A stretch of DNA of 64,000 nt from Cystobacter fuscus (GCF_002305875.1 NZ_CP022098.1:3286001-3350000), one strand, 5' to 3'. Positions 8,968 through 18,622 are shown, counted from the first letter of the stretch. Notes: a model not told the origin generated them from the sequence alone. Made by a program: numbers and translations.

Positions 8968-10227
8968 TCAGCGGCAGCCCGCGGCCGAGGAGGGGAGCCG
9001 GTAGGTGAAGCGCTGGAACCAACCGCGTTCGCGCCACTGCTCCTTGCGGATTTCCACCGCGTGGGTCAGGTCCTGCTCGAAGCTGGTGGCGAGCGAGTGG
9101 GCCAGGGGCCCGTCCTCGACGACGAGCGCGCCTTCCTCGAGCAGGGCGCTTGCGTGGGCTTGGAGGTTGGTGGTGCCCACGGCCACGAGGTGGTCGTCCA
9201 CGAGCATGGTGCGCGACTCCAGGGGAGCGCGTTGGTACTCCCACAGGCGCACCCCGTTCTCCAGCAGCCGCTCGTAGGAGGAGCGCTGCGCGGCGAGCAC
9301 GCGGGCGGTGGTGTCCGCGCCCTCGAGTCCGGGCACGAGGATGCGCACGTCCACGCCGCTCTTGGCCTTGTGGATGAGCGTGTCCACGGTGGCGGGGGTG
9401 GGCACGAAGCACGCGTTGGTGAGCCACAGGCGGTGCTGGGCGGAGGCGAGCAGCACCTGCACCATGCGCTCGGAGTGGCTCAGCGAGGGCGAGCCGGTGC
9501 TCGCGATGAAGCCGGCGCGCGCCTCGCCCTGGGAGTCGAGCGGAGGAAAGGCGGACTCGGGCAGCAGCCCGCCGCCGGCCTCGAGCCAGTCCCGGGCGAA
9601 GGACTGCTGCAACTGGCGCACGGCGGGGCCCTCGACGTGGACATAGGTGTCGCGGGTGCCGCCGCGAGGGGCCACGGCGCCGAAACCGCCGGTGAGGCCG
9701 CCCCGGCCGTCCCGGATGACGAGCTGCCGGTGGTTGCGCGCCTCCAGCCGCGAGTCGGCGAACACCACCTCCTGGCCGATGAAGGGCCGGAAGGCACGCA
9801 CCTCGCAGCCCGCGCGCACCAGTTGGGACTCCACCTGGTCCTTGAAGGCCGGGCTCTGGAGGGGGTCCACGAGGATGCGGCACTCCACCTCCGGCCGGCG
9901 CGCGGCGAGCGCCTGGACGAGCCGCCGTGAGGCGTCGCCGGGCTCCCACCGGGACAACAGCAGGTGGATGGACTCGCGCGCCTCGCGGATTTCCTCCTCG
10001 AGAGTGTCGAGGATGCGCTCGTCCTGGACGAGCTCCACCCCATGGCCGGGCCGCAGGCCGATGCCCACGGACTGGTAGAGGGCGAGGGACAGCTCGGGCC
10101 CGGAACTGGGCACGTGGTCGCGGACGCGGAGCTGCTCCGGGAAGTCCCGGCGGACGCACGCCGTGCCGCACCACAGGCAGGCGATCAAGAGGCGCGAGAG
10201 GGTATTCACGCGGCCCAAGCTAGGCAT
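8968..10227 (-). CDS. Phospholipase D-fold (cardiolipin synthase-like) protein with degenerate HKD motifs
   Basis: About 419 residues with an N-terminal hydrophobic segment (LLIACLWCGTAC, possible lipoprotein or membrane anchor). Two PLD repeats are recognisable: LEARNHRQLVIRDGRGGLTG and LESRTMLVDDHLVAVGTTNL. The catalytic HxKxxxxD signature is damaged in both: HRQ replaces HxK in the first and SRT in the second. The fold looks intact but phosphatidyl transfer is doubtful; a structural or binding role is possible. Start: ATG 10227, with GTG 10209 an alternative. It lies 147 bases upstream of the CotH-family gene on the same strand. Confidence 0.8.
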   Translation of the reverse strand: MPSLGRVNTLSRLLIACLWCGTACVRRDFPEQLRVRDHVPSSGPELSLALYQSVGIGLRPGHGVELVQDERILDTLEEEIREARESIHLLLSRWEPGDASRRLVQALAARRPEVECRILVDPLQSPAFKDQVESQLVRAGCEVRAFRPFIGQEVVFADSRLEARNHRQLVIRDGRGGLTGGFGAVAPRGGTRDTYVHVEGPAVRQLQQSFARDWLEAGGGLLPESAFPPLDSQGEARAGFIASTGSPSLSHSERMVQVLLASAQHRLWLTNACFVPTPATVDTLIHKAKSGVDVRILVPGLEGADTTARVLAAQRSSYERLLENGVRLWEYQRAPLESRTMLVDDHLVAVGTTNLQAHASALLEEGALVVEDGPLAHSLATSFEQDLTHAVEIRKEQWRERGWFQRFTYRLPSSAAGCR

Positions 10228-10354
10228 CCGGGGACGGACTGCGCAGGGGTGGAGGGGAGTCGTGCGAGCGCTGGGGGTCGGCTGGGTATGACCCGCGGGC
10301 GCACCCATCTCTACCTTCGAGGGGTAGCGCCTACCCACTGCTGCTGGAGGCACG

Positions 10355-10828
10355 ATGGAATCCTGGAACCAGAATTCGGCCGACGCCGTGCGCGCGCACG
10401 CGCCGCGAGAGGTGAACAGCCGCATCGACGCCCAGGTGGAGCGATGCGTGCGGCACATGGCGGAGCAGACGGACCACTCGGTCATCAGCCGCTATCTGGA
10501 GGGGCTGGAGAAGGAGTGGGACCTGAACCGGGTGGTGATGGTGGCCGCGTCGGCGGTGTCGCTCCTGGGGTGGGTGATGGCACCACCGCGCGGTGGGGGG
10601 TGGCGGGTGGTGGGCGCGGTGGCGTCGGGGCTGCTGTTGCAGCAGGGGGTGTTCGGCTTCGGTCCCCTGTCGCTGCTCGCGCGCCGGCTGGGGGTGCGCA
10701 CCCGGAGGGAGATCGACCTGGAGAAGTTCGCCCTCAAGGCGCTCCGGGGAGACTTCATGCGGATTCCGCACGAGGGCGGCCCCCTGGCGCGGGCCAACGC
10801 CGCGCTGGTGGCCGCCCAGTCCGACTGA
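10355..10828 (+). CDS. Small two-helix membrane protein, unknown function
   Basis: A 157-residue protein. A soluble amphipathic N-terminus (REVNSRIDAQVERCVRHMAE) is followed by two membrane segments at about residues 62-80 and 85-105, separated by RGGGWR, then a basic cytoplasmic tail (RRLGVRTRREIDLEKFALKA). The two-helix core resembles DUF2892-type small membrane proteins, but I would not assign it. It stands alone: divergent from the phospholipase D-fold gene and convergent with the large peptidase gene. Confidence 0.75.
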   Translation: MESWNQNSADAVRAHAPREVNSRIDAQVERCVRHMAEQTDHSVISRYLEGLEKEWDLNRVVMVAASAVSLLGWVMAPPRGGGWRVVGAVASGLLLQQGVFGFGPLSLLARRLGVRTRREIDLEKFALKALRGDFMRIPHEGGPLARANAALVAAQSD

Positions 10829-10838
10829 GCGCTTGTGG

Positions 10839-13800
10839 TCAGCGCACGCCTCCGCGCATCGCGTTGAGGCTCACGGGCGGCGCGGGGCCCTGTTTGGTCT
10901 GCCTCGTGCCGCCGCGCTGCTTGAACATGTAGCCCTCGAGTCCGGCCAGCCCGATGGAGAACTGCGTCACCCATTTGGTGTCCGGCCGGCCCGCGGCGGC
11001 CTTGGTGTCGAACGGGTAGGCGAAGTGCAGGCGCAGCAGGATGGGGCCCAGGCCCACGTTGATGCCCACGGCGGCGTCGAGCACGCGGCGGTCGAACATG
11101 TCGCGCAGCGAGCCGCCCACGCCACCCAGGTCGAAGCCCGCCACGCCCATGATGCTGTTGAGGAAGGCGATGCGGATGATGGCGTCGAGCGGCACGCGCA
11201 GCTCCAGCGTGGAGTAGAGGTAGTGCTGGCCGAGCAGCCAGTTCGTGTCGCCGAAGGGCACGCCGCGCAGGGTGTCGAAGCTGGAGAGGTAGTAGGAGCG
11301 GGCGAAGCGTCCACCGAAGCTCGTGCCCGCGCCGCCGCGCAGCATGAAGTGGGTGCTGCCCAGGGGGATGGGGAAGTAGCGCTCGGCGTCCAGGCGCACG
11401 TTGCCGAAGAACTCGCCGTGGAAGGGCTGCACGCCGGCGGTGACTTCCGCCAGGAACGAGGTGCCCGAGGTGGGCACGCCCGTGTAGTGGTAGTGCAGGG
11501 TGTTGTAGCCGAAGGCGCCGGACACCTCCGTCTGGAAGCGCAGGCCGGGTTGGCTCTGTTTCCACTGGCTGTAGAGGTCCCCCACGCCGTTGAGCTCCTG
11601 CAGGTTGAGGATGAAGGCGGTGGAGGGATCGAGGAAGTACGAGGCGCCGCCGATGTTGAGGTTGGCCTCGAGGAAGGTGAAGGTGCTCAGTGGGTAGCGC
11701 GCCAGGCCCGTGGCGCCGAAGAAGCGCTCGCCGGAGATGAGGTAGCTCAGGGGGATCTGCCCCTGGGCGGCCTGCACGAGCGAGCGGTCCACGCGGAAGC
11801 GCAGCGACTGGAAGAGGCCGCCGCCCCAGGTGGTGCGCCGCGACTGGTCGACGTAGAGCAGGATGCCATCGGTCAGATCGAAGGAGCCGTACACGGCCAC
11901 CTGCAGGAGCAGGGCGTGGTTGCGCAGCCGGTCCATGGCCGAGGCGGCCACCTGGCCGTAGAAGCCGCCGCCGCCGCCGCCCGCGAAGCCGAGGATGGGC
12001 CCCAGGTCGATGTTCTTCCAGGCGAAGGGGTTGTAGCTCTCGGCGCCCTCGAGCGCGCGCTGGGGCAGGGGGCTGGGCGGGGTGGTGCGGTCCTGTGAGC
12101 CCGCGGGCACGGGGATGCTCAGGAGCTGCTGGGCGCGCATCAGGGCGGGTTTGCGCTCTCCGGACAGGTGGAAGAGCGTCCACAGGTTGCCGTCCGGCGC
12201 GGGGCTGGGCTCGAAGAGGCCGGTGGCCACGTCGGTCCTGCGCACGATGGAGCCCCCGCCGGTGTACTCGTGCAGGTCCGAGTGGCTCTGGTCATATGCC
12301 ACGAAGAACAGGCGGCCGTTGGGCAGCACGGTGGGGTCCGCGTGGTCGCGCGCCTCGGTGGTGAGCCGCTCCGGTGGGTTGCCGTTCTCGGGTTTGATCC
12401 GGAAGAGGTTGTAGTAGCCGTGCGAGGTGGCGTCCGAGGTGTAGACGATGCCCGCCGCGCCCCAGGTGAGGCTGCGCTCGGCGTAGACGTCGTGGGTGAT
12501 CTGCTGGGGTTTCGCGTCGGGGCCCTGGTCGAGCGGCAGCACGTACACGTCGCGCGTGCCGCGCTCGTTCAGGCCGATGAAGGCGAGCTGCTTGCCATCC
12601 GGCGAGAAGGCCGGAGAGTGGGCGGCGATGAGGCCGTGGCGCTCGAGCGGCCAGGCCACGCGCTCGCCCAGCTCGAAGTCCACCTCGTAGGGGGCTTCCT
12701 TGTACAGCCCGGTGGGGTTGTTGATGTAGGCGTTGCGGGTGGGCGGGGCCGCGGTGCCGTCGCGGGTGGCGGCCTTGATGGAGTGCGTGTAGCGCTGGAC
12801 GTAGAGGATGTCGCGCGCGAGCGCCTCGGCCACGAAGGCGAGCCGGTCATCGGAGAGGGCGAAGTTGCGGCCGAAGACGGGGTGGAGTGACTCGTAGCCC
12901 GGCACTCCATCGCCCTGCACCTTGCGGGTGTCCTCGGGCGCGCGGGGGTCCACGAGGATGAGCTGGCTCTCGCCCGTCTCCGGGATGATGCTGCGGTACA
13001 TGAGGACGCGCCCATCCGGCCGGCTGTTGAGCGCGGTGACGATGCCGCGGCGCTCGCGCAGCAGCTCCACCCCGGGCGTGTTCTGTTCGGACTTGAGGTA
13101 GGCGCGGTAGGAGCGCTGCTTGAGCCAGTCCTCGAAGCGCGCGGCGATCGTCTGGGGCGCGTCCCCGGTGAGCAGCTCCAGGAGCCCGTCGAACTCGAGG
13201 TGGGGCACCTTGTCCGTGCCGGAGATGAGCTTGGGCGAGTTGTCGAGCACCTTCTGGATGAAGCCCTCGCCGTAGGTGTCCTCGAGGAACTGGCAGCGCG
13301 CCTGACCCACCTTGTAGATCCACAGGAAGCCGTAGGGCCCGGGGGACCAGAAGTCGAGGAAGGCGTAGCCGCGCGCCAGGTCCGGGTTGACGAGCAGGTC
13401 GCGCACCATCATCTCGCCCTCGGGGTCCAGGCCGCCCTTGGCGTAGAACTCGGCGAGCCCCTCGATGAACCACAGGGGCATGCCGTTGAGCGGATCCCCG
13501 CCGACCTTCTCCCGGTCCGCCAGGAAGCGGACCTTCTGGATGGTGAACTGGTGGGCCATCTCGTGGGAGCTGATCTCCCCGAACTGCCGGTGGTCTCCCA
13601 GGTAGGGCAGGGTCAGCTCCAGGTTGCCCTGGGTGCTGGTGACGCCCAGCGTGCCCTCGGAGACGGGGGTGATGTTGGTCTGGAGGAACTCCTGGTAGGA
13701 GCTGTAGAGGATGTAGGGGAAGGTCTGGGTGGGGACGAACTTGAAGCGGCCGACGAGGTAGCGGTAGGCGTCCTCGAGCTGGGGCGCGGCGTACTGGGCC

Positions 13801-14318
13801 ACCTCCCGTTCGTTCTCGTAGAAGTAGAAGCGCACGCCGCCGCTCTTGTCCCCGAGCGACCGGGCATAGGCGGAGCCGGCGTCGGTGGTGCCTCCATCCG
13901 CGCTCGGCAGGAAGATGGGCACGGAGAGCGGGCCCGGGTCGAGGCGGGTTCCCCCATCCTCGGTGGACGCGCCCGCGGTGCCGGGGTCACCGGAGCGGGT
14001 GGACCCGGCGCCCTCGGGGAGGAGCTCCTGGGCGGAGTTGCCCGCCGGGTTGTCGCCCGTATTGGTCCGGGGGACGGTGGGCGCGGTGGGCAGGGGTCCG
14101 CCCGGGGCGCCGGGGGCCTGCTGGTGGGCCCGGTGGGCCGCGGGGGGCGCCACCCCCTCGGCGTTGGGCCCGACGAGGATGTCCAGGTGCTTCCAGTCGA
14201 ACTCGTAGGTGTGGACGGGCGAGCGGTACGCCCGGCGAGGGATGACGTAGACCTGGGCGAGCGCCGCCTCGGAGAGGAGCACGCAGAGCAGGGCGGCGAT
14301 GGGGATGCGTCGATTCAA
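10839..14318 (-). CDS. Large exported metallopeptidase-like protein with PD40 propeller and C-terminal beta-barrel
   Basis: 1159 residues. The start is TTG at 14318, supported by GGGAGG about 9 bases upstream and a clean signal peptide (IPIAALLCVLLSEAALAQ). A zinc motif HEMAHQF lies near residue 251, with a second glutamate in MPLWFIEGLAEFYA about 30 residues later, the gluzincin (peptidase MA-like) layout. Next come beta-propeller repeats of PD40/TolB type (AFSPDGKQLAFIGLNE). The last 400 or so residues alternate like an outer-membrane barrel of the surface-antigen type. A secreted peptidase, propeller and barrel in one chain suggests a self-anchored surface enzyme; its substrate is unknown. 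Confidence 0.8.
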   Translation of the reverse strand: MNRRIPIAALLCVLLSEAALAQVYVIPRRAYRSPVHTYEFDWKHLDILVGPNAEGVAPPAAHRAHQQAPGAPGGPLPTAPTVPRTNTGDNPAGNSAQELLPEGAGSTRSGDPGTAGASTEDGGTRLDPGPLSVPIFLPSADGGTTDAGSAYARSLGDKSGGVRFYFYENEREVAQYAAPQLEDAYRYLVGRFKFVPTQTFPYILYSSYQEFLQTNITPVSEGTLGVTSTQGNLELTLPYLGDHRQFGEISSHEMAHQFTIQKVRFLADREKVGGDPLNGMPLWFIEGLAEFYAKGGLDPEGEMMVRDLLVNPDLARGYAFLDFWSPGPYGFLWIYKVGQARCQFLEDTYGEGFIQKVLDNSPKLISGTDKVPHLEFDGLLELLTGDAPQTIAARFEDWLKQRSYRAYLKSEQNTPGVELLRERRGIVTALNSRPDGRVLMYRSIIPETGESQLILVDPRAPEDTRKVQGDGVPGYESLHPVFGRNFALSDDRLAFVAEALARDILYVQRYTHSIKAATRDGTAAPPTRNAYINNPTGLYKEAPYEVDFELGERVAWPLERHGLIAAHSPAFSPDGKQLAFIGLNERGTRDVYVLPLDQGPDAKPQQITHDVYAERSLTWGAAGIVYTSDATSHGYYNLFRIKPENGNPPERLTTEARDHADPTVLPNGRLFFVAYDQSHSDLHEYTGGGSIVRRTDVATGLFEPSPAPDGNLWTLFHLSGERKPALMRAQQLLSIPVPAGSQDRTTPPSPLPQRALEGAESYNPFAWKNIDLGPILGFAGGGGGGFYGQVAASAMDRLRNHALLLQVAVYGSFDLTDGILLYVDQSRRTTWGGGLFQSLRFRVDRSLVQAAQGQIPLSYLISGERFFGATGLARYPLSTFTFLEANLNIGGASYFLDPSTAFILNLQELNGVGDLYSQWKQSQPGLRFQTEVSGAFGYNTLHYHYTGVPTSGTSFLAEVTAGVQPFHGEFFGNVRLDAERYFPIPLGSTHFMLRGGAGTSFGGRFARSYYLSSFDTLRGVPFGDTNWLLGQHYLYSTLELRVPLDAIIRIAFLNSIMGVAGFDLGGVGGSLRDMFDRRVLDAAVGINVGLGPILLRLHFAYPFDTKAAAGRPDTKWVTQFSIGLAGLEGYMFKQRGGTRQTKQGPAPPVSLNAMRGGVR

Positions 14319-14486
14319 GAGGGCGACCTCCCGGGTGGGGAGACGGGGGACGGAGGCAAGCTAGCAACCTATCCCATGGAGACGAGTGGCCAACCGAGCG
14401 CTTCCGCGCGACTGCTCAGCGTCTTACGTCCCAGGCGGGGGGCGGGGGGCTTTTGTCCGGAGCGTGCGCCCGGTATGGAGAAGTTC

Positions 14487-15932
14487 ATGAACCGTTTACT
14501 GGTGGCCATGGCAGGGACCTTGTTCCCCGTGTGGATGGGCTGTGCCAATACGGAGCCGGAGACCCTGGGGTGCGCGTCCGAGGATTTCGACCGCTCGGCG
14601 TGTGATGTCCCGGCGGTGAGCGCTGTCAAGGCCGAGGGCATCTGGCAGGCGAACGTGACGCTGGACGGGCTGGACACGCCCGGGGCGCTGCGTCTGCTGT
14701 CCGAGGGCCCGTTGATCTTCAACACCCCGCTCAAGGAGCGCCCCGAGGAGGGCGGCCCGTTCTTCCTGTCGAGCGAGTACACGGATTCCTCCGTGCCGCT
14801 GCGGCTGGCGCTCTCCGCCTGCCAGGCGCCGACGGCCACGCGCGTGACGGGCGATTTTCGTCGGTGTGTCAACGGTTCGGCGGACCTCAAGGGCACCTTC
14901 GAGGCGGTGCGGGTGCAGCGGGTGGCGGGTGAGGACGAGGCCTCGGGGGTGGAGCTGGTGGCGGAGGTGCCCCTGCCGCGGGGCGCGGTGGCGTCGGATG
15001 TCTTCGTGTCGGGGGGATACGCCTACGTGACGGCGCATGCGGACGGCCTCTTCGTCTTCGATGTGAGCAACCCGTCGGCGCCCCAGAAGGTCGCGGAGGT
15101 GACGCCCACGAAGGACGTCTGGCGGCGGGCGTGGGTGAAGGGCCAGACGCTCTACATCGCGAGCGCCGCCCAGGGTCTGCTCGTCTACGACGTCAGCAAC
15201 CCGGCGCTGCCCAAGCGGCTGTCGGCGTTGCCGGCGGACGCTCCGGTCGAGGCCTGGGGGCTGTACGAGGACCAGGCGCGGCTCTACGTGATGTCTCCCT
15301 CCCCCCGGGCCGAGGTCCTCATCTTCGACCTCCAGCAGGATCCGACCAAGCCCCTGCTGATGAAGCGCTACTTCGTGGAGGACAGCCTCATCAACCAGGG
15401 CGAGCTTCCGGTCGAGGGCGTGGTGACGGGCAACCGGCTCTACATGGGTCACTGGCGGTATGGGTTCGCGGTGGCGGACGTGTCCAACCCGAACGCCCCG
15501 GTCACCCTGGGGCGCTTCCAGTACGACAAGGCCACCAGCCGTCCGGTGGCGGCCGGTCTCATCGAGGGGCAGACCATTGCCTTCGAGGCCAGTGAGGGCT
15601 GGGGCTCGCAGGTGCGCGTGCTGAACGTGACGGATGCCCAGCACATCACCCAGGTGGGACAATTCCAGACGCGACCCCAGTCCACTGTGAGTGCGATGAC
15701 ACTGGTGGGGACCCGGCTGTACGTGGCCTATGCGCAGGACGGCCTGCGCATCCTGGATGTCTCCAACCCCAGTACACCGAGGCAGCAAGCCTACTACAAT
15801 ACGTGGCGGGAGTCGGATCCAGGCCGGGGACGGGCGTTCGTCGATGGGTTGAATGCGGTGAAGGTACCCGGAGACGGTTACCTCTACGCCGCGGAAACGT
15901 CACGTGGGTTGCTCGTCCTGCGGGAGCAGTGA
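14487..15932 (+). CDS. LVIVD-repeat lipoprotein
   Basis: From the ATG at 14487 (GGAG with a 6-base spacer upstream; the in-frame ATG at 14475 overlaps that site) the protein begins MNRLLVAMAGTLFPVWMGC, a lipoprotein signal. The body carries repeated propeller blades with GYAYVTAHADGLFVFDVSNP, TLYIASAAQGLLVYDVSNPA and RLYVAYAQDGLRILDVSNPS, the LVIVD repeat. Such proteins sit at the cell surface or periplasm, probably as binding scaffolds. The next gene follows within 10 bases. Confidence 0.85.
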   Translation: MNRLLVAMAGTLFPVWMGCANTEPETLGCASEDFDRSACDVPAVSAVKAEGIWQANVTLDGLDTPGALRLLSEGPLIFNTPLKERPEEGGPFFLSSEYTDSSVPLRLALSACQAPTATRVTGDFRRCVNGSADLKGTFEAVRVQRVAGEDEASGVELVAEVPLPRGAVASDVFVSGGYAYVTAHADGLFVFDVSNPSAPQKVAEVTPTKDVWRRAWVKGQTLYIASAAQGLLVYDVSNPALPKRLSALPADAPVEAWGLYEDQARLYVMSPSPRAEVLIFDLQQDPTKPLLMKRYFVEDSLINQGELPVEGVVTGNRLYMGHWRYGFAVADVSNPNAPVTLGRFQYDKATSRPVAAGLIEGQTIAFEASEGWGSQVRVLNVTDAQHITQVGQFQTRPQSTVSAMTLVGTRLYVAYAQDGLRILDVSNPSTPRQQAYYNTWRESDPGRGRAFVDGLNAVKVPGDGYLYAAETSRGLLVLREQ

Positions 15933-15941
15933 GTGAGGCAC

Positions 15942-17042
15942 ATGAGCCAGACCGTATTGAAGTCGTGTGAGCGGTGCCAGTCTCTTCCTCAGAAGCAGGA
16001 GCTGGAGGGATCGGGCCGCCTCTTCCTCTGGCTCCCGCTGGGCCACAGCTACGGCAAACTGGTGCGCGTGCTGGGCGAGTCCGGCCGGGACTTCCAGCCG
16101 CTGCCGCAAGAGCAGTGCGTGACGGTGCGGTTGGAGGGCTCGCAGCTGGGGACGTTCGCGGCGGACGTGCTGGGCGCGTTGACGGACGAGGAGTCGCGCG
16201 CCACGCGCGTGCTCTTCGTGCTGGGCGACGCGGAGCCGGGCCTGCGGGACTTTCCGCGGGTGGGCTCGCTGCCGCAGCTGGTCACCATGGCGCGCTCGGG
16301 GTGGCTGGTGGACATGCTGGCCGAGAAGCGCATCACCAGCCACTACCAGCCCATCGTGGACGCCAAGGACACGCGGCGCGTGTTCGCCTACGAGGCGCTG
16401 ATGCGCGGCTTCGAGCCGGACGGGGCGCTGGTGTTCCCGGGCAAGATGCTGACGCTGGCGCGCGACGCGGACCTGCTCTTCCAGTTGGACCTGGCGGCGC
16501 GTCTGTCGGCGGTGCGCGAGGCGTCCCGGCTGGGGCTCAAGGTGCCGCTGTTCATCAACTTCACGCCCACGGCCATCTACGATCCGGAGTACTGCCTGCG
16601 CTCGACGGTGGCCGCCATCAACGATCTGGGCATCGCGCCGAGCGACGTGGTGTTCGAGATCATCGAGTCGGACCACACGCCCAACGCCAACCACCTCAAG
16701 TCGCTCATCGCCTATTACCGGCGCACGGGCTTCCGGGTGGCGCTGGATGACCTGGGGGCGGGCTACTCGTCGCTCAACCTCATCCACCAGCTGCGTCCGG
16801 ACATCATGAAGCTGGACATGGAGCTCATCCGGGGCATCCACCAGGATCCCTACAAGGCCTCCATCACGCGCAAGCTGCTGGAACTCGCGCAGCAGCTCGG
16901 CATCCTCACGGTGGCCGAGGGCATCGAGACGCCCGAGGAGCTGCGGTGGGTGCGCGCGCACGGGGTGGACTTCGTGCAGGGCTACCTCATCGCCAGGCCG
17001 GCGAGCCCGCCCGTGTCCATCACCCCCCACTTCGGGGATTGA
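15942..17042 (+). CDS. EAL-domain protein, probable cyclic-di-GMP phosphodiesterase
   Basis: 366 residues from ATG 15942 (GTG 15933 also in frame). An N-terminal section of about 120 residues, starting with a CERC pair, has no clear family. The EAL domain follows with YEALMRG (about residue 150), INFTP, FEIIESD, DDLGAGYSSL, IMKLDMELIRGI, TVAEGIETPEE and FVQGYLIARP. All catalytic carboxylates of active EAL enzymes appear present, so hydrolysis of cyclic-di-GMP to pGpG is expected. No membrane segment, hence cytoplasmic. It starts only 9 bases after the LVIVD lipoprotein stop. Confidence 0.85.
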   Translation: MSQTVLKSCERCQSLPQKQELEGSGRLFLWLPLGHSYGKLVRVLGESGRDFQPLPQEQCVTVRLEGSQLGTFAADVLGALTDEESRATRVLFVLGDAEPGLRDFPRVGSLPQLVTMARSGWLVDMLAEKRITSHYQPIVDAKDTRRVFAYEALMRGFEPDGALVFPGKMLTLARDADLLFQLDLAARLSAVREASRLGLKVPLFINFTPTAIYDPEYCLRSTVAAINDLGIAPSDVVFEIIESDHTPNANHLKSLIAYYRRTGFRVALDDLGAGYSSLNLIHQLRPDIMKLDMELIRGIHQDPYKASITRKLLELAQQLGILTVAEGIETPEELRWVRAHGVDFVQGYLIARPASPPVSITPHFGD

Positions 17043-17043
17043 G

Positions 17044-17637
17044 TCAGGGCTCGAGCGCGGGCAGCCGCGTCTGGTCGAGGTTCATCCTCCAGGCCGCTCG
17101 TAGCTCGTCGCCGGCGAAGAAGAGCTGGAGTCGCGCCGCGTCGGGATTGCGCTGCGCGACGGAGTCCTCGAGCGTGCCGAGCCGCTGGAGCACGCTCTGG
17201 ATGAGCCGGGCGCTCTCGCCCCGGCCGATGTCCGCGGTGCTGGCGAGCGCATCGGACAGCTCGCGCTGGGCGGAGACGACGGCCGGACCGATGGGATCCT
17301 CCCCCGCCTCGAGGAGTCGATCCAGGGTGGCGAGCCACTCCTGACCCCGCGCCAGGCTCTCCAGGCCCTGCTGCCGCAGTTGCTCGGCCTGCTGGCGTGC
17401 CGCCTGTTCCCCGACGCGCTCCTGCTCGAGCGTGTCCAGGCGTGCCTGGGTCTGCTGGGTGCGCTCCTCGTCCTGGATCTGGAGCAGCTCCAGTCGCGCG
17501 CGCAGCTCGTCCAGTTGGGCGGCCTGCAAGGCGCTCGTGGCTTCCTCCTCGGTGGGTTCGGTGGCGGGCGCCGTCTGGCCGAGCAGCCAGGAGAGGGAGA
17601 GTGCGATCAATCCGTTCATGGCGTTGAACCTGTCCAT
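17044..17637 (-). CDS. Exported coiled-coil protein, unknown function
   Basis: About 197 residues from ATG 17637 (ATG 17619 also possible and gives a shorter signal). A signal peptide (NGLIALSLSWLLGQTAPA) is followed by a long Gln/Glu/Arg-rich heptad region (LDELRARLELLQIQDEER, LEQERVGEQAARQQAEQL) and a short C-terminal domain (FFAGDELRAAWRMNLDQTRL). This predicts a periplasmic coiled-coil protein. It converges with the EAL gene with a 1-base gap. No family recognised. Confidence 0.7.
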   Translation of the reverse strand: MDRFNAMNGLIALSLSWLLGQTAPATEPTEEEATSALQAAQLDELRARLELLQIQDEERTQQTQARLDTLEQERVGEQAARQQAEQLRQQGLESLARGQEWLATLDRLLEAGEDPIGPAVVSAQRELSDALASTADIGRGESARLIQSVLQRLGTLEDSVAQRNPDAARLQLFFAGDELRAAWRMNLDQTRLPALEP

Positions 17638-17768
17638 TCCTGGAGGGGTGGGGACGGAAGGGGCGGGGAGCCCCCCGCGCCATGGCCTCCCGGGCGGGCG
17701 GCCAGGCGGGAACGCGAGACGCTCGCGGCGTCCGTGGGCACCGCGAGCGTCGTTCACGGGCGCTCCAC

Positions 17769-18365
17769 TTAGTAGGTCTTGTCACCGGAGTGGTCGACGC
17801 CGCCGGTGTTGTCGAGGCCCGGGTTCATGCCCGGGTGGAGGTCCTGGTTGTCGGTCTGGTGATGGCCCGAGTTGTCCAGGCCCTGGTTGATGCCGGGGTC
17901 GACGTCGAGGCCGCTGCCGCCCATGCCGCTGTCGAGCGAGATGCTCTTGGCGACGTTGCTGTCCTTCTCCACGGTGAAGCTGGTGCGCACCTGCTGGCCT
18001 TCCTTGAGGTCCTTGATGCGCTTGACGGAGACGTCCTGGAACTGGGTCTGCTTGTTGACCTTCACGGCGATGACGCCGTTCTCGGTGCGCAGCTTCAGCT
18101 CGTCCCCGCTGCTCTTGATCACCGTGCCGGAGATCTGCTTCTCGCCGAGCATCTGGTTGGCGGAGGTGCCCGCCTGCTTCTGTCCCTGCTGTTGTTCGTG
18201 TTGCAGGTCCTGCTGGGCGCCCGCGCCACCGTAGGCGTCCTGTCCCATCGGCTGGCTGCTCTGGGTCTGCGTCTGCTGCTTGTGCTGCTTGTCTCCACCG
18301 GCGAGGGCCACCCCCGAGCCGAGCATCGCCACGGTCGCGAACAGACCCACGATCTTCTTCGTCAT
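17769..18365 (-). CDS. Small secreted Gln/Gly-rich protein with a beta-barrel-like core
   Basis: 198 residues. Signal peptide MTKKIVGLFATVAMLGSGVALAG, then a Gln/His-rich low-complexity stretch, a core of about 80 residues resembling DUF5666-like small beta folds (ISGTVIKSSGDELKLRT, VKVNKQTQFQDV, LKEGQQVRTSF), and a C-terminal tail with two PG(M/I)N(Q/P)GLDN repeats. Likely periplasmic or secreted; function unknown. Confidence 0.7.
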   Translation of the reverse strand: MTKKIVGLFATVAMLGSGVALAGGDKQHKQQTQTQSSQPMGQDAYGGAGAQQDLQHEQQQGQKQAGTSANQMLGEKQISGTVIKSSGDELKLRTENGVIAVKVNKQTQFQDVSVKRIKDLKEGQQVRTSFTVEKDSNVAKSISLDSGMGGSGLDVDPGINQGLDNSGHHQTDNQDLHPGMNPGLDNTGGVDHSGDKTY

Positions 18366-18622
18366 GACATCCCTCCTGGTTGATGGCGGTGGCCGTGCCC
18401 CCCATGGACGTGCCCGCCGCCACGAAAAGCTAGGTGCGCCTGGAGCCGAGGACAGGGTGCCCCGGGGCCTCGGACCTGCCCGAGCCCTGGGCGAGCGCTC
18501 CAACGCGGAGCGCCACGTCGCTCGGAGGGCAGGCGGCTTGAAGTGGAGGGGACTTTTCTCCTACCGTCGGGGCTTCGATCGCGCCGGCCTGGAGCTGGCC
18601 CCGACAGGAGTCCCCGTCCCGC

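Noticed and set aside
10839-14318. The barrel-ended protein as the missing secretin
   Set aside because: Secretins have N0/N1 ring domains and a characteristic C-terminal gate; this protein has a zinc-peptidase domain and propeller blades instead.
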